A stretch of DNA of 20,012 nucleotides from an uncultured Bacteroidota bacterium (GTDB lineage Bacteria > Bacteroidota > Bacteroidia > UBA7662). This document shows, in pieces, positions 1 through 7,585 of this stretch. The DNA lies in NCBI GenBank assembly GCA_903856555.1, contig CAIOCC010000102.1, positions 1-20,012 on the forward strand, written 5' to 3'. The notes beneath the pieces are model-generated. The model did not search any database and was not told where the DNA came from. It was given only the letters and a program-made list of their open reading frames with translations. The position numbers and the translations under genes are program-made. How positions within the stretch are numbered: the stretch's first letter is position 1; each line of letters starts with the position of its first letter.

Positions 1-2463
1 GGCATTAAGGTGGTGGGCAAAATTGATTTGAGCGCCACCGATACCGGCAAAGGACCCAAGAAATCACGAAAAAAAGAAGAAACCCCGGTAACCGAAGCAC
101 CCGCCAAGGGCGCGGCTATCGAAACACCCTCCTTGGAAACCCCTGCTCAGGGCGATCGTTCGGCCGAATCGGTCGAAACCACTGGAACGGAAACCGCCAA
201 GGCAATACCGGCCGAAGCCGCTACAGCCGAAGCGACACCAGCAGCGACTCCTCCAACGGATGACTTGATTCGCGCCAAGGCCGACCGCCTTCAGGGCACC
301 ACGGTTTTGGGCAAAATCGATGTTACGCAGTTTGAAAAACGCAAACCCGTTGCCAGCTCCGCCGCCGACCAGGTGGGCAAGCGTAAGCGTAAACGGGTTG
401 ATGGTAGCACACCAGGCCCGGGGGCAACCGCCGATCCCAACCAAAGGCCCAGTGTTAGCGGTGTTGGCTCGGTATCGGCCCGCCCACCAAGGGGTCGTAC
501 CGGCGAAGTACCAGGGCGTCGGGGCCCCGGCGCGACCGGTCCCAAAGCCGAGTTGACCGAAAAAGAAATTCAAGATCAAATCAAAGCGACCCTGGCACGC
601 CTACAAAGCGGCAAGGGGACCAATACCCGCTCCAAGTTCAAAAAACAAATGCGGCGTTTGGAAGGTGAAGAAAGCAATAACCAAGACAACAACAAGGACA
701 ACAGGGGCGGCAAAACCAAACTGCAACTTACCGAATTTATCACCACCGGGGAACTGGCTGGATTGATGGATGTTGCTGTTGGCGAAGTCATTATGAAATG
801 CTTTTCCTTGGGTATTGTCGTAACCATCAACCAACGTCTCGACGCCGAAACCATTGTGGTGGTTGCCGATGAGTTTGGTTACGATGTTAGCTTTATTTCC
901 GCCGCTGCCGACGAGCCGATGTTGGAGGAAGCCGACAATCCTGATAACATGCAGGATCGGGCACCCATTGTTACCATCATGGGTCACGTTGACCACGGTA
1001 AAACTTCGTTGCTTGACTATATCCGCAAGGCCAATGTGATCGCTGGCGAAGCGGGGGGTATCACACAGCACATCGGTGCTTATGAAGTGACCCTTCCCAA
1101 CAACAAACACATTACCTTTTTGGATACACCGGGCCACGAAGCCTTTACGGCGATGCGTGCTCGGGGTGCCAAAGTCACCGATATTGTCGTTATCGTCATT
1201 GCGGCCGATGACAAGGTGATGCCCCAGACCAAAGAGGCCATCAGCCACGCTCAGGCGGCCGGTGTGCCCATGATTTTTGCCATTAACAAGATTGACCGGC
1301 CGGAGGCCAACCCCGAGAAAATCCGAGAGCAATTGTCGGCCATGAATATTTTGGTTGAAAGCTGGGGTGGAAAATACCAAGACCAAGAAATCTCGGCCAA
1401 AAAGGGCTTGAACGTGGAGTTACTTCTCGAAAAAATTCTTTTAGAGGCCGAAATCCTTGAACTCAAGGCCGACCCCGACAAAAGAGCTGTTGGAACCATT
1501 ATCGAAGCCTCCTTGGACAAAGGGCGGGGCGTTGTCGCCACCGTCCTCATCGAGTCCGGGACCCTGCAGACTGGGGATCCTATTTTGGCAGGAGCTCATT
1601 ATGGACGTGTCAAGGTTTTGCAAAACGAAAGGGGTCAAAAGATTGCCAAAGTTGGCCCGGCTCAACCGGTTCAAATTCTTGGCTTTGCGACTGCTCCCAC
1701 CGCTGGTGAGCGTTTCTATGTGGCCGAGAGCGAATCTTCTGCTCGCGAAATCAGCAACAAACGTCAGCAGTTGATGAGGGAGCAGGGAATGCGTACCCGC
1801 AAACACATAACATTGGATGAAATTGGAAGACGCTTGGCCATCGGTAATTTCAAAGAACTTAACCTGATTGTCAAAGGCGATGTGGATGGTTCGGTGGAAG
1901 CCTTGAGCGATTCTCTGTTGCAATTGTCTACCAAGCAGATACAGGTAAATGTGGTCCACAAAGGCGTGGGCCAGATTACCGAATCGGATATCATGTTGGC
2001 CTCGGCCTCGGATGCCATTATTGTTGGTTTCCAGGTGCGGCCTTTGGCATCGGTACGCCGTCTGGCGGAACAAGAAGAAATCGATATCCGCACCTATTCC
2101 ATCATTTACGACGCCATTGATGAAATCAAGAGCGCGATGGAAGGAATGCTTGCCCCAACGGTCGAAGAAAAAGTTGTCGCCAATGTCGAAATCCGCGAAG
2201 TATTCAAAATCACCAAAGTGGGCACCGTTGCCGGCTGTATGGTTTTGGACGGCAAAATCAATCGAAACACCAAAGTCCGCGTTCTTCGCGATGGGGTTGT
2301 GATTTATACCGGAGAATTGGCATCGCTCAAGCGGTTCAAGGAGGATGCCAAAGAAGTGGCGACTGGTTACGAATGCGGTCTTAACATTCAAAACTTCAAT
2401 GATATCAAGGTCGGTGACCTGATTGAGGGTTACGAACGGGTCGAAGTCAAGGCCAAGCTTTAA
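1..2463 (+). CDS. infB: Translation initiation factor IF-2 (5' end cut by window edge)
   Basis: GTPase that brings initiator fMet-tRNA to the 30S subunit and promotes subunit joining. The frame is open from base 1 (GIKVVGKID...), so the GTG at 10 is not the true start and the N-terminus lies upstream. Counting from that GTG (817 codons), residues 1-235 are a low-complexity, charged, Pro/Ala-rich arm. Residues about 237-297 form the IF2_N domain. The G domain follows: G1 GHVDHGKT at 325-332, switch GGITQHIG, G3 DTPGHEAF at 372-379, G4 NKID at 426-429, G5 SAK. The C-terminal beta-barrel domains end in VEVKAKL. The arm holds two copies of a GKID(L/V) motif, near residue 3 and near 100, as in Bacteroidota IF-2. 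Every GTPase motif is intact. Long open frames antisense to it are coding shadows. The stop overlaps the pnuC start. Confidence 0.98.
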   Translation, partial: GIKVVGKIDLSATDTGKGPKKSRKKEETPVTEAPAKGAAIETPSLETPAQGDRSAESVETTGTETAKAIPAEAATAEATPAATPPTDDLIRAKADRLQGTTVLGKIDVTQFEKRKPVASSAADQVGKRKRKRVDGSTPGPGATADPNQRPSVSGVGSVSARPPRGRTGEVPGRRGPGATGPKAELTEKEIQDQIKATLARLQSGKGTNTRSKFKKQMRRLEGEESNNQDNNKDNRGGKTKLQLTEFITTGELAGLMDVAVGEVIMKCFSLGIVVTINQRLDAETIVVVADEFGYDVSFISAAADEPMLEEADNPDNMQDRAPIVTIMGHVDHGKTSLLDYIRKANVIAGEAGGITQHIGAYEVTLPNNKHITFLDTPGHEAFTAMRARGAKVTDIVVIVIAADDKVMPQTKEAISHAQAAGVPMIFAINKIDRPEANPEKIREQLSAMNILVESWGGKYQDQEISAKKGLNVELLLEKILLEAEILELKADPDKRAVGTIIEASLDKGRGVVATVLIESGTLQTGDPILAGAHYGRVKVLQNERGQKIAKVGPAQPVQILGFATAPTAGERFYVAESESSAREISNKRQQLMREQGMRTRKHITLDEIGRRLAIGNFKELNLIVKGDVDGSVEALSDSLLQLSTKQIQVNVVHKGVGQITESDIMLASASDAIIVGFQVRPLASVRRLAEQEEIDIRTYSIIYDAIDEIKSAMEGMLAPTVEEKVVANVEIREVFKITKVGTVAGCMVLDGKINRNTKVRVLRDGVVIYTGELASLKRFKEDAKEVATGYECGLNIQNFNDIKVGDLIEGYERVEVKAKL

Positions 2464-3071
2464 TGGGTACCCTGGGGACGGCTTTTTGGGTCGAAACCGG
2501 GGCCGCCTTGCTGGGGATTTGGGGAGTTTGGGATTTGGGTGGCGGTCGTCGCCGGGGCTATATCAGCGGGGTTTTGAGCACATCGGCCTATGTCGTGCTC
2601 TGCGCTATTCACGGGATTTATGCGGACGCTGTGATTAACGGGTGGTACACCGTGATGGGTTTTGTGGGTTGGTTTGCATGGGGTCAGCGGAAGACCGAGA
2701 ACGGTCGCGTGCCGGTGCGTACCATGGATGTCCAGGGTTTTTGGGCAGGAGTTGGATCCGGTTTATTGGCTTGGTTTTTGTTTTGGTTTTTGTTGCGTTT
2801 TTATACAGACAGCACGGTGGTTGTCTGGGATGCCACGACGTCGGCCTTGGCGATTACAGCCATGTTATGGATGGCCGCCGGGTACACCTGGAATTGGCCT
2901 TTGTGGTTGATTATTAATATGTTGTCTGTGGGCCTTTATATCCACAAAGGCATGCTTCCGACGGCGGGTCAGTACACGGTCTTTGCCATCTTGGCCCTCA
3001 GGGGTTGGTGGATTTGGTCCAGAGCCCGCTTGGTATTGACCGAAGAGCGGGACGAGTCGTTACTTCTGTAA
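2463..3071 (+). CDS. pnuC: PnuC-family nicotinamide riboside/mononucleotide transporter
   Basis: Integral inner-membrane protein of 202 residues that facilitates uptake of a vitamin B3 compound for NAD synthesis. It is almost entirely hydrophobic, with about seven helices (roughly 7-23, 33-52, 60-74, 92-113, 122-140, 144-161 and 168-187). The diagnostic PnuC stretch is at 143-163: WNWPLW, then LSVGLYIHKG, followed by TAGQYTVFAILALRGW. Length fits the family. Related Pnu proteins carry thiamine or riboflavin, so nicotinamide riboside is the likely but unproven substrate. The ATG shares its first A with the last A of the infB stop (TAATG), which suggests translational coupling. The 3' end overlaps the convergent methyltransferase by 12 bases, so no separate terminator fits between them. 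Confidence 0.9.
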   Translation: MGTLGTAFWVETGAALLGIWGVWDLGGGRRRGYISGVLSTSAYVVLCAIHGIYADAVINGWYTVMGFVGWFAWGQRKTENGRVPVRTMDVQGFWAGVGSGLLAWFLFWFLLRFYTDSTVVVWDATTSALAITAMLWMAAGYTWNWPLWLIINMLSVGLYIHKGMLPTAGQYTVFAILALRGWWIWSRARLVLTEERDESLLL

Positions 3072-3872
3072 CAAAAGGTAGACCGAAGTGGTCAGAAAGT
3101 CCCTGATAACAGGCAAAGACCGAAGTATTGGAATTTGTTGGCGGGTCTTCAATCCGAATTTGTAGGCGTAAATGGGGTTAATCAGGTAATGGGTTTCGCG
3201 TAAAATCGGCATACCCGCTTTGGCGGCGATGCGGTGCATGCGTTGAATACCAATACCGCAATCGTAGATGGACAACAACTCCTCCCGGGTTTCGTCGCTT
3301 TGACGCGTCCCTCTTAGCAGGGCTTCGTAGGACGAACGGGGCAGGAGGTGTATCCAAGGAAATTTTTGAACCCAACCCTCTGCAATTTGTTGATGACCCC
3401 CAAAAGGCATGGTCCACGGAGGCCATCCGATAAAAAGTAAACCATTGGTTTTGAGGAATTTCTGCATTTGTTTGAGGGCCCGTGGCTGGTCAGGAAGGTG
3501 TTCGATCACATCCTTGAGTACAATCAAATCGAAGCGCCCCGTGAACTCGGCTTCGATGGCGGGGTTGTAGATGTCCTCGCCCCGAAGGTCCATTCGGCCT
3601 GATGCAATATGCTCGGCCATTCGTTGACGGCCAAATTCAATCTTCTTTTGGTTGAGGTCGATGCCGGTTCCTTTGCAGCCCGCCTCTACGAAGGGCAACA
3701 GATTTCCTCCTTCTCCACAACCCAATTCCAGGACCTCTAGGTTCTCCCACCCTTTTCGACGGGCATCAAGCGCCTGCAGGCCTTCTAGGCAAAAAGGCAT
3801 GATACTTTCGCGGGCGTTTCGAGCCAGGAAGTCTAAGTAAAAATCGTGGTCGTGGTGAAAATCGTAAGGCAT
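3060..3872 (-). CDS. Class I SAM-dependent methyltransferase, substrate unknown
   Basis: Soluble protein of 270 residues with a Rossmann methyltransferase fold (Methyltransf_11/23 type). Motif I is VLELGCGEGGN at about 47-57. The acidic end of beta-2 is GTGIDLNQ at about 68-75. The post-motif DLIVLKDVIEHLPD is typical of methyltransferases acting on small molecules, lipids or sugars. The C-terminal third (IQRMHRIAAKAG...YAYKFGL) resembles UbiE/UbiG-like or polysaccharide-associated enzymes, but I cannot name a substrate. The frame is open upstream to an ATG at 4127, but that part lies wholly inside the LysE-type gene and looks like noise. I chose MPYDFHHDHDFYLDFL at 3872. Even so the first 40 bases overlap the end of the upstream gene. 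It is the last gene of the tadA unit and converges on pnuC. Confidence 0.85.
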   Translation of the reverse strand: MPYDFHHDHDFYLDFLARNARESIMPFCLEGLQALDARRKGWENLEVLELGCGEGGNLLPFVEAGCKGTGIDLNQKKIEFGRQRMAEHIASGRMDLRGEDIYNPAIEAEFTGRFDLIVLKDVIEHLPDQPRALKQMQKFLKTNGLLFIGWPPWTMPFGGHQQIAEGWVQKFPWIHLLPRSSYEALLRGTRQSDETREELLSIYDCGIGIQRMHRIAAKAGMPILRETHYLINPIYAYKFGLKTRQQIPILRSLPVIRDFLTTSVYLLLQK

Positions 3873-4513
3873 ACGAAAAAGAGGGTTCGCAAGGATTGAA
3901 AAAGAAGGTATAAACCCGAACCCCCAAAAATCAACCCGGTTCCTAGGTGTATTCTTCTCATAATGAGCGGTGTAAGCCATCGCTTGATGCGATGCGCCGC
4001 AAAGGATATCGCGGTTTCGGTCGCCAAAACGCTGAGCACAATTCCCGTAAAGAAATTCAAGCTTTGGTAATAGTTGTAATCCAATACCTGCGATGTGTAG
4101 GCGATGATGGCCAGCCAAGAAATCCAATTGGTTGGATTCAAGAAATTGATGCTAAATCCCATCCCCAGGTACAACCACGGTGTTTTGCGACCCGTGCTTT
4201 GGTAAGAGGCGCGGGATTTTCGGAGAATATTGTTAAGCGCCATGCCTAACAAAAGCAAACCTCCGATGATTTGGGCCGGAAGGCGAAAATTGATTTCAGC
4301 GGGCAACAGGTTTTCAACCCCCGAGAATGTTAGGACCAGCAAGAGAATGTCGGCAATCACCACCCCCAGGGTCAACATGAAACCGACGAACCTCCCGTGT
4401 TCGATGCTGTTCTGGATGATCGAAAACATGACGGGACCCAGGCCTAGGCAAAAAGGCACGCCGACCAAGAACCCCTCGAAGAGGGTTTTGAGGTAAAACC
4501 AGCGCTCATCCAT
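3833..4513 (-). CDS. LysE/RhtB-type amino-acid exporter family protein
   Basis: Membrane protein of 226 residues with about six helices. The N-terminal signature of the LysE translocator superfamily is visible: GLGPVMFSIIQNSIEHG at about 24-40, followed by GVVIADILLL. A second conserved part, GFSINFLNPTNWISWLAI near the middle, matches the N-P-x-x-(I/W) region of the family. Members export amino acids or other small metabolites using the proton gradient; the substrate here cannot be read from sequence. Its start overlaps the tadA stop by 8 bases. The last 13 residues overlap the methyltransferase start in another frame and form an unusual tail (LTIFTTTTIFT), which may be a late addition created by loss of an earlier stop. 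It is probably co-transcribed with tadA. Confidence 0.85.
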   Translation of the reverse strand: MDERWFYLKTLFEGFLVGVPFCLGLGPVMFSIIQNSIEHGRFVGFMLTLGVVIADILLLVLTFSGVENLLPAEINFRLPAQIIGGLLLLGMALNNILRKSRASYQSTGRKTPWLYLGMGFSINFLNPTNWISWLAIIAYTSQVLDYNYYQSLNFFTGIVLSVLATETAISFAAHRIKRWLTPLIMRRIHLGTGLIFGGSGLYLLFQSLRTLFFVCLTIFTTTTIFT

Positions 4514-4952
4514 GCCGCAGGGATTGGAAAAAAGACGTCATGAGGCTTCCGCATTCATCGTGCATGAGCCCCATGGACCAGGCTGTTTTGGGATGCAAAA
4601 GGGGACCGTGCAATGTATAGCCCCGCTTGGGATCCGAAGCCCCGGCGACCACGCGCCCGATTTGACTCCAAAACAAGGCGCCAGCGCACATGACGCAGGG
4701 TTCCAGCGTCACATAGAGCGTGCATTCGTTCAGGTATTTGGAACTTAGGTGGTTCGTTGCTGCGGTGATCGCCTCCATTTCGGCATGGGCGGTGGGGTCG
4801 TTGAGTTGCTCGCAGCGGTTATGACCGCGCGCAATGATTTTGTTCTCGTGGACGATGACCGCCCCTACCGGGATTTCACCCATCCGGTAGGCCTGTCGGG
4901 CCAGGCGCAGGGCCTGTTCCATGAAATATTCGTCGCCTTCGGGACCGAGCAT
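4506..4952 (-). CDS. tadA: tRNA-specific adenosine deaminase
   Basis: Zinc enzyme that converts A34 to inosine in the anticodon of tRNA-Arg(ACG), allowing wobble reading of CGN codons. It has 148 residues, normal for the family. The cytidine-deaminase-fold motifs are complete: HAE at 56-58 (zinc His56, proton-shuttling Glu58) and PCVMC at 85-89 (zinc Cys86 and Cys89). Other conserved parts are EIPVGAVIV and the ARGHN loop, which usually contacts RNA. Start MLGPEGDEYFMEQAL was chosen because the short acidic lead before MEQAL is normal for Bacteroidota TadA. A TATCTTTG box lies 4-11 bases before it. First gene of the unit with the LysE-type exporter and the methyltransferase, and divergent from aspS across 85 bases. 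Confidence 0.95.
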   Translation of the reverse strand: MLGPEGDEYFMEQALRLARQAYRMGEIPVGAVIVHENKIIARGHNRCEQLNDPTAHAEMEAITAATNHLSSKYLNECTLYVTLEPCVMCAGALFWSQIGRVVAGASDPKRGYTLHGPLLHPKTAWSMGLMHDECGSLMTSFFQSLRHG

Positions 4953-4956
4953 TCAC

Positions 4957-4964
4957 CAAAGATA
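4957..4964 (-). promoter_or_regulatory. Candidate -7 box TATCTTTG for tadA
   Basis: The minus strand reads TATCTTTG, an exact match to the Bacteroidota -7 consensus TAnnTTTG. At the normal distance transcription would begin within a few bases of the tadA ATG, giving a leaderless or nearly leaderless mRNA. The -33 partner is weak (TTCG instead of TTTG, 20 bases upstream), so this is moderate evidence. Confidence 0.4.
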
Positions 4965-5009
4965 GGCCCGAGGCCCACCCGTGGCGAAGCGCTGTAGGCG
5001 TGAAAGTTC

Positions 5010-5017
5010 TATTTTTG
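5010..5017 (+). promoter_or_regulatory. Candidate -7 box TATTTTTG for aspS
   Basis: TATTTTTG matches TAnnTTTG exactly and ends 20 bases before the chosen aspS ATG. That fits a short leader and supports the start at 5038 over the in-frame GTG at 4981, which lies upstream of the box. No TTTG or TTG is seen at -33, so the promoter is only suggested. It diverges from the tadA box. Confidence 0.4.
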
Positions 5018-5037
5018 TGCCCTATACACTTGATTTT

Positions 5038-6816
5038 ATGCTACGAACCCACCGCTGCGACGAATTGAACCTGGCCCATGCGGGTCAACACGCGACCCTC
5101 TGCGGTTGGGTCAGCAAGATCCGCGACAAAGGAGGCCTGATATGGGTCGATCTTCGGGATCGTTACGGCTTGACTCAATTGGTGGCCGAGGAAGGAGCTA
5201 CCGCACCGGAGGTTTTGGAACGAATGCGCTCACTTGGTAGAGAATTTGTTATAAGCGCCAGTGGTGTTGTGGTTGAGCGATATAACAAAAACCCCAATCT
5301 CAGCACCGGGGATATAGAGATTCGTGTGGAGGACTTGCAAATCCTGAACGCCTCGGCGTTGCCGCCTTTTTTGATCGAAGACGATACAGATGGTGGCGAA
5401 GATTTGCGCATGCAATACCGTTACCTGGACCTACGTCGGGCACCGGTTCGATCCAAGCTGGAACTGCGGCATCGTATGGCCCAAGAGGTTCGTAAATACC
5501 TTGATGGTCAGTCTTTTATTGAAGTAGAGACCCCGGTTCTTATCAAGACAACCCCCGAAGGGGCCCGGGATTTTGTGGTCCCATCGCGGATGCACCCCGG
5601 ACAATTTTATGCCTTGCCCCAATCTCCACAGACCTTCAAACAATTGTTAATGGTTGGGGGCTTGGACCGGTATTTTCAAATTGTTAAATGTTTCCGGGAC
5701 GAAGATTTACGCGCCGATCGGCAACCGGAATTCACCCAAATAGACTGTGAAATGTCGTTTGTTGAGCGCTCGGATATTTTGGAAATGTTCGAAGGGCTCT
5801 TTCGTCATTTGTTTCAAAAGGTCAAAGGATTGGATATTGGCGAGATCCCGGTGATGACCTATGCCGATGCGATGCTCCTTTACGGAAACGACAAGCCTGA
5901 TTTGCGATGGACGGCGCCCCTCCTGACCCTCAAGGGCGGTCAGGCTTATGGCGCGGTTCCCTTTCCGGGCCCTGGGGTTGAAGGGGTTGGTTTTGGGGTA
6001 TTTGAGGACGCGGAGGCCGTGATTGCGGTCCCGGTCCCTGGAGGCGCCGGTTGGACACGCAAAGAATTGGATGCCTTGACCGATTGGGTCAAAAGGCCGC
6101 AAATCGGGATGAAAGGGATGGTTTGGCTGCGTTGCGAAACCGCGGATGCCACCTACCGATCCTCCGTGGACAAGTTTTATGGAACGGATCATTTGCAGGC
6201 CTGGATGAAGGCAGCGGGGCTGGGGGCCGGGGATTTGATGCTGGTTTTGGCTGGCCCCGAGGCATTGACACGCAAAGCCGCGGCCGAGCTCCGTCTCGAA
6301 ATTGGCAATCGCCTCGGTCTGCGTTCACCGGATCAATACCGGGCCTTGTGGGTGGTGGATTTTCCTTTGTTGGATTGGGACGAAGAGAGCGGTCGGTGGG
6401 TCGCCATGCACCATCCCTTTACATCTCCCCTGCCCGATGATATGGATTTGATGCTAAACCATCCGGGTCGCGTCCGCGCCAATGCCTACGATATGGTTTT
6501 GAACGGAACCGAAATTGGGGGCGGGTCCATTCGTATTCACGACAAAGCCTTGCAAGCCAGGCTCTTTGAGCTTCTGGGTTTTGGGGCCGAAGAAGCCCAA
6601 GCCAAGTTCGGCTTTTTGCTCAAAGCCTTTGAATACGGAGCCCCACCGCACGGTGGGATTGCTTTTGGTTTTGACCGTCTCTGTGCTTTGTTCGGTGGAC
6701 AGGAGAGCATCCGCGATTTCATAGCGTTTCCCAAAAACAACGCAGGTCGCGATGTGATGATTGACGCGCCTTCGGGGATTGATCCGATTCAGCGCAAGGA
6801 GCTGGGGCTTCCGTAG
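5038..6816 (+). CDS. aspS: Aspartyl-tRNA synthetase
   Basis: Class II synthetase that charges tRNA-Asp, a cytoplasmic homodimer. At 592 residues it has the usual bacterial length, including the inserted GAD domain. Order: N-terminal OB-fold anticodon-binding domain (about 10-110, with LCGWVSKIRDKGGLIWVDLR), motif 1 region (EVETPVLIKTTPEGARDF), motif 2 FRDEDLRADRQ at 219-229 followed by PEFTQID, the GAD insertion (about 290-420, containing WTRKELDAL), then motif 3 GIAFGFDRL at 540-548. The frame is open to a GTG at 4981, but MLRTHRCDELNL at 5038 aligns with the family start and follows a TATTTTTG box. Whether it is discriminating or also charges tRNA-Asn cannot be judged here. Its last 28 bases overlap the convergent kdsB. 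Confidence 0.97.
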   Translation: MLRTHRCDELNLAHAGQHATLCGWVSKIRDKGGLIWVDLRDRYGLTQLVAEEGATAPEVLERMRSLGREFVISASGVVVERYNKNPNLSTGDIEIRVEDLQILNASALPPFLIEDDTDGGEDLRMQYRYLDLRRAPVRSKLELRHRMAQEVRKYLDGQSFIEVETPVLIKTTPEGARDFVVPSRMHPGQFYALPQSPQTFKQLLMVGGLDRYFQIVKCFRDEDLRADRQPEFTQIDCEMSFVERSDILEMFEGLFRHLFQKVKGLDIGEIPVMTYADAMLLYGNDKPDLRWTAPLLTLKGGQAYGAVPFPGPGVEGVGFGVFEDAEAVIAVPVPGGAGWTRKELDALTDWVKRPQIGMKGMVWLRCETADATYRSSVDKFYGTDHLQAWMKAAGLGAGDLMLVLAGPEALTRKAAAELRLEIGNRLGLRSPDQYRALWVVDFPLLDWDEESGRWVAMHHPFTSPLPDDMDLMLNHPGRVRANAYDMVLNGTEIGGGSIRIHDKALQARLFELLGFGAEEAQAKFGFLLKAFEYGAPPHGGIAFGFDRLCALFGGQESIRDFIAFPKNNAGRDVMIDAPSGIDPIQRKELGLP

Positions 6817-7550
6817 AGGAGGCGGACCCTTTGGAGATCTTCGTTGTTATCAACACCGGAAGGCAAGGGCTCTTGGAGTCGTAACATTTTGATGGATATA
6901 CCGTTGTGCAAAAAGCGCAGCTGCTCTAACTTTTCCGATTCCTCGGAGGGTGCCGGTTGGAGTCGGGTAAATTCCAGGAGACGCTCGGGGCGATAGGCAT
7001 AGAGGCCCAGATGCAAAAAGCGCTGCGCTTCACTCGTTGAATCTTGGCGTTGGAACGGGATGGTGGCTCTCGAAAAATACAAAGCCCGGTCAAAAGTATC
7101 CAAAACTACTTTGACCCGATCGGGGTTTTTGGGGTCTTCGGACTGCGGCCATGGACAACAAGCCGAAGCAACTTGGACGCTGGGGTCTTCAAAGAGGGCC
7201 ACCAGATTTTCCAATACAGAAGCTGGGATCATCGGTTCGTCGCCTTGTACATTGACCACCACATCGTAGACGGAGCCTTCGGGAAGGCTTTGAAGGGCTT
7301 CGGCAATTCGGTCGCTGCCACTGACATGGGAGGGGGACGATAGAACGGCAGGTACTCTGTGTTGAGCGGCGGCTTCTAGAATTTCGACGGCGTCGGTAAC
7401 AACCAGGACTTTGGCGAAGCAAGACGCTTTTTGAACCGCTTCCCAGGTTCGGACGATCAAGGGCTTGCCCCCCAAATCGGCCAGCATCTTGCGGGGCAAA
7501 CGCGAGGACTCAAGGCGAGCAGGAATCAGAGCCAGAGAACGAAGGGGCAT
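6789..7550 (-). CDS. kdsB: 3-deoxy-manno-octulosonate cytidylyltransferase (CMP-KDO synthetase)
   Basis: Activates KDO with CTP to CMP-KDO, the donor for the inner core of LPS; cytoplasmic. It has 253 residues, matching the family. Visible signatures: nucleotide-binding loop IPARLESSRLPRKML at 9-23, SGSDRIAEAL at about 78-86, and the metal-binding VNVQGDEP at 99-106 (Asp104). Further on are HLGLYAYR, EKLEQLR and the terminal GVDNNEDLQRV, the usual G-(I/V)-D-x-x-x-D-L end. It shows that the organism makes KDO-containing LPS. Last gene of the dehydrogenase-mscS-GNAT unit, 35 bases after the acetyltransferase, in a linker that is very C-rich on the coding strand. It overlaps the end of aspS by 28 bases, tail to tail. 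Confidence 0.95.
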   Translation of the reverse strand: MPLRSLALIPARLESSRLPRKMLADLGGKPLIVRTWEAVQKASCFAKVLVVTDAVEILEAAAQHRVPAVLSSPSHVSGSDRIAEALQSLPEGSVYDVVVNVQGDEPMIPASVLENLVALFEDPSVQVASACCPWPQSEDPKNPDRVKVVLDTFDRALYFSRATIPFQRQDSTSEAQRFLHLGLYAYRPERLLEFTRLQPAPSEESEKLEQLRFLHNGISIKMLRLQEPLPSGVDNNEDLQRVRLLYGSPSSLR

Positions 7551-7555
7551 AGGAA

Positions 7556-7583
7556 GGGGCTTGGGAGGTTGGGGTTGGGAGGG
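7556..7583 (+). other. G-quadruplex motif in the GNAT-kdsB linker
   Basis: The 35-base linker carries five runs of three or four G on the plus strand (7556-7559, 7563-7565, 7571-7574, 7577-7579, 7581-7583) with loops of 1-5 bases. This satisfies the usual G3+N1-7 rule. The plus strand is the template for the operon, so the mRNA is C-rich here and any quadruplex would form in template DNA. The pattern is seen; folding is inferred. Confidence 0.5.
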
Positions 7584-7585
7584 CG

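Noticed and set aside
601..2391. Long minus-strand open frames (261 and 316 codons) antisense to infB
   Set aside because: They lie entirely opposite the conserved IF-2 coding sequence, show no recognisable domain and look like codon-bias shadows.
3873..4127. 85-codon upstream extension of the methyltransferase
   Set aside because: It lies inside the LysE-type exporter in another frame and has no methyltransferase features.
5707..6192. 161-codon minus-strand open frame inside aspS
   Set aside because: Opposite the conserved catalytic and GAD region of AspRS, with no domain; a shadow.
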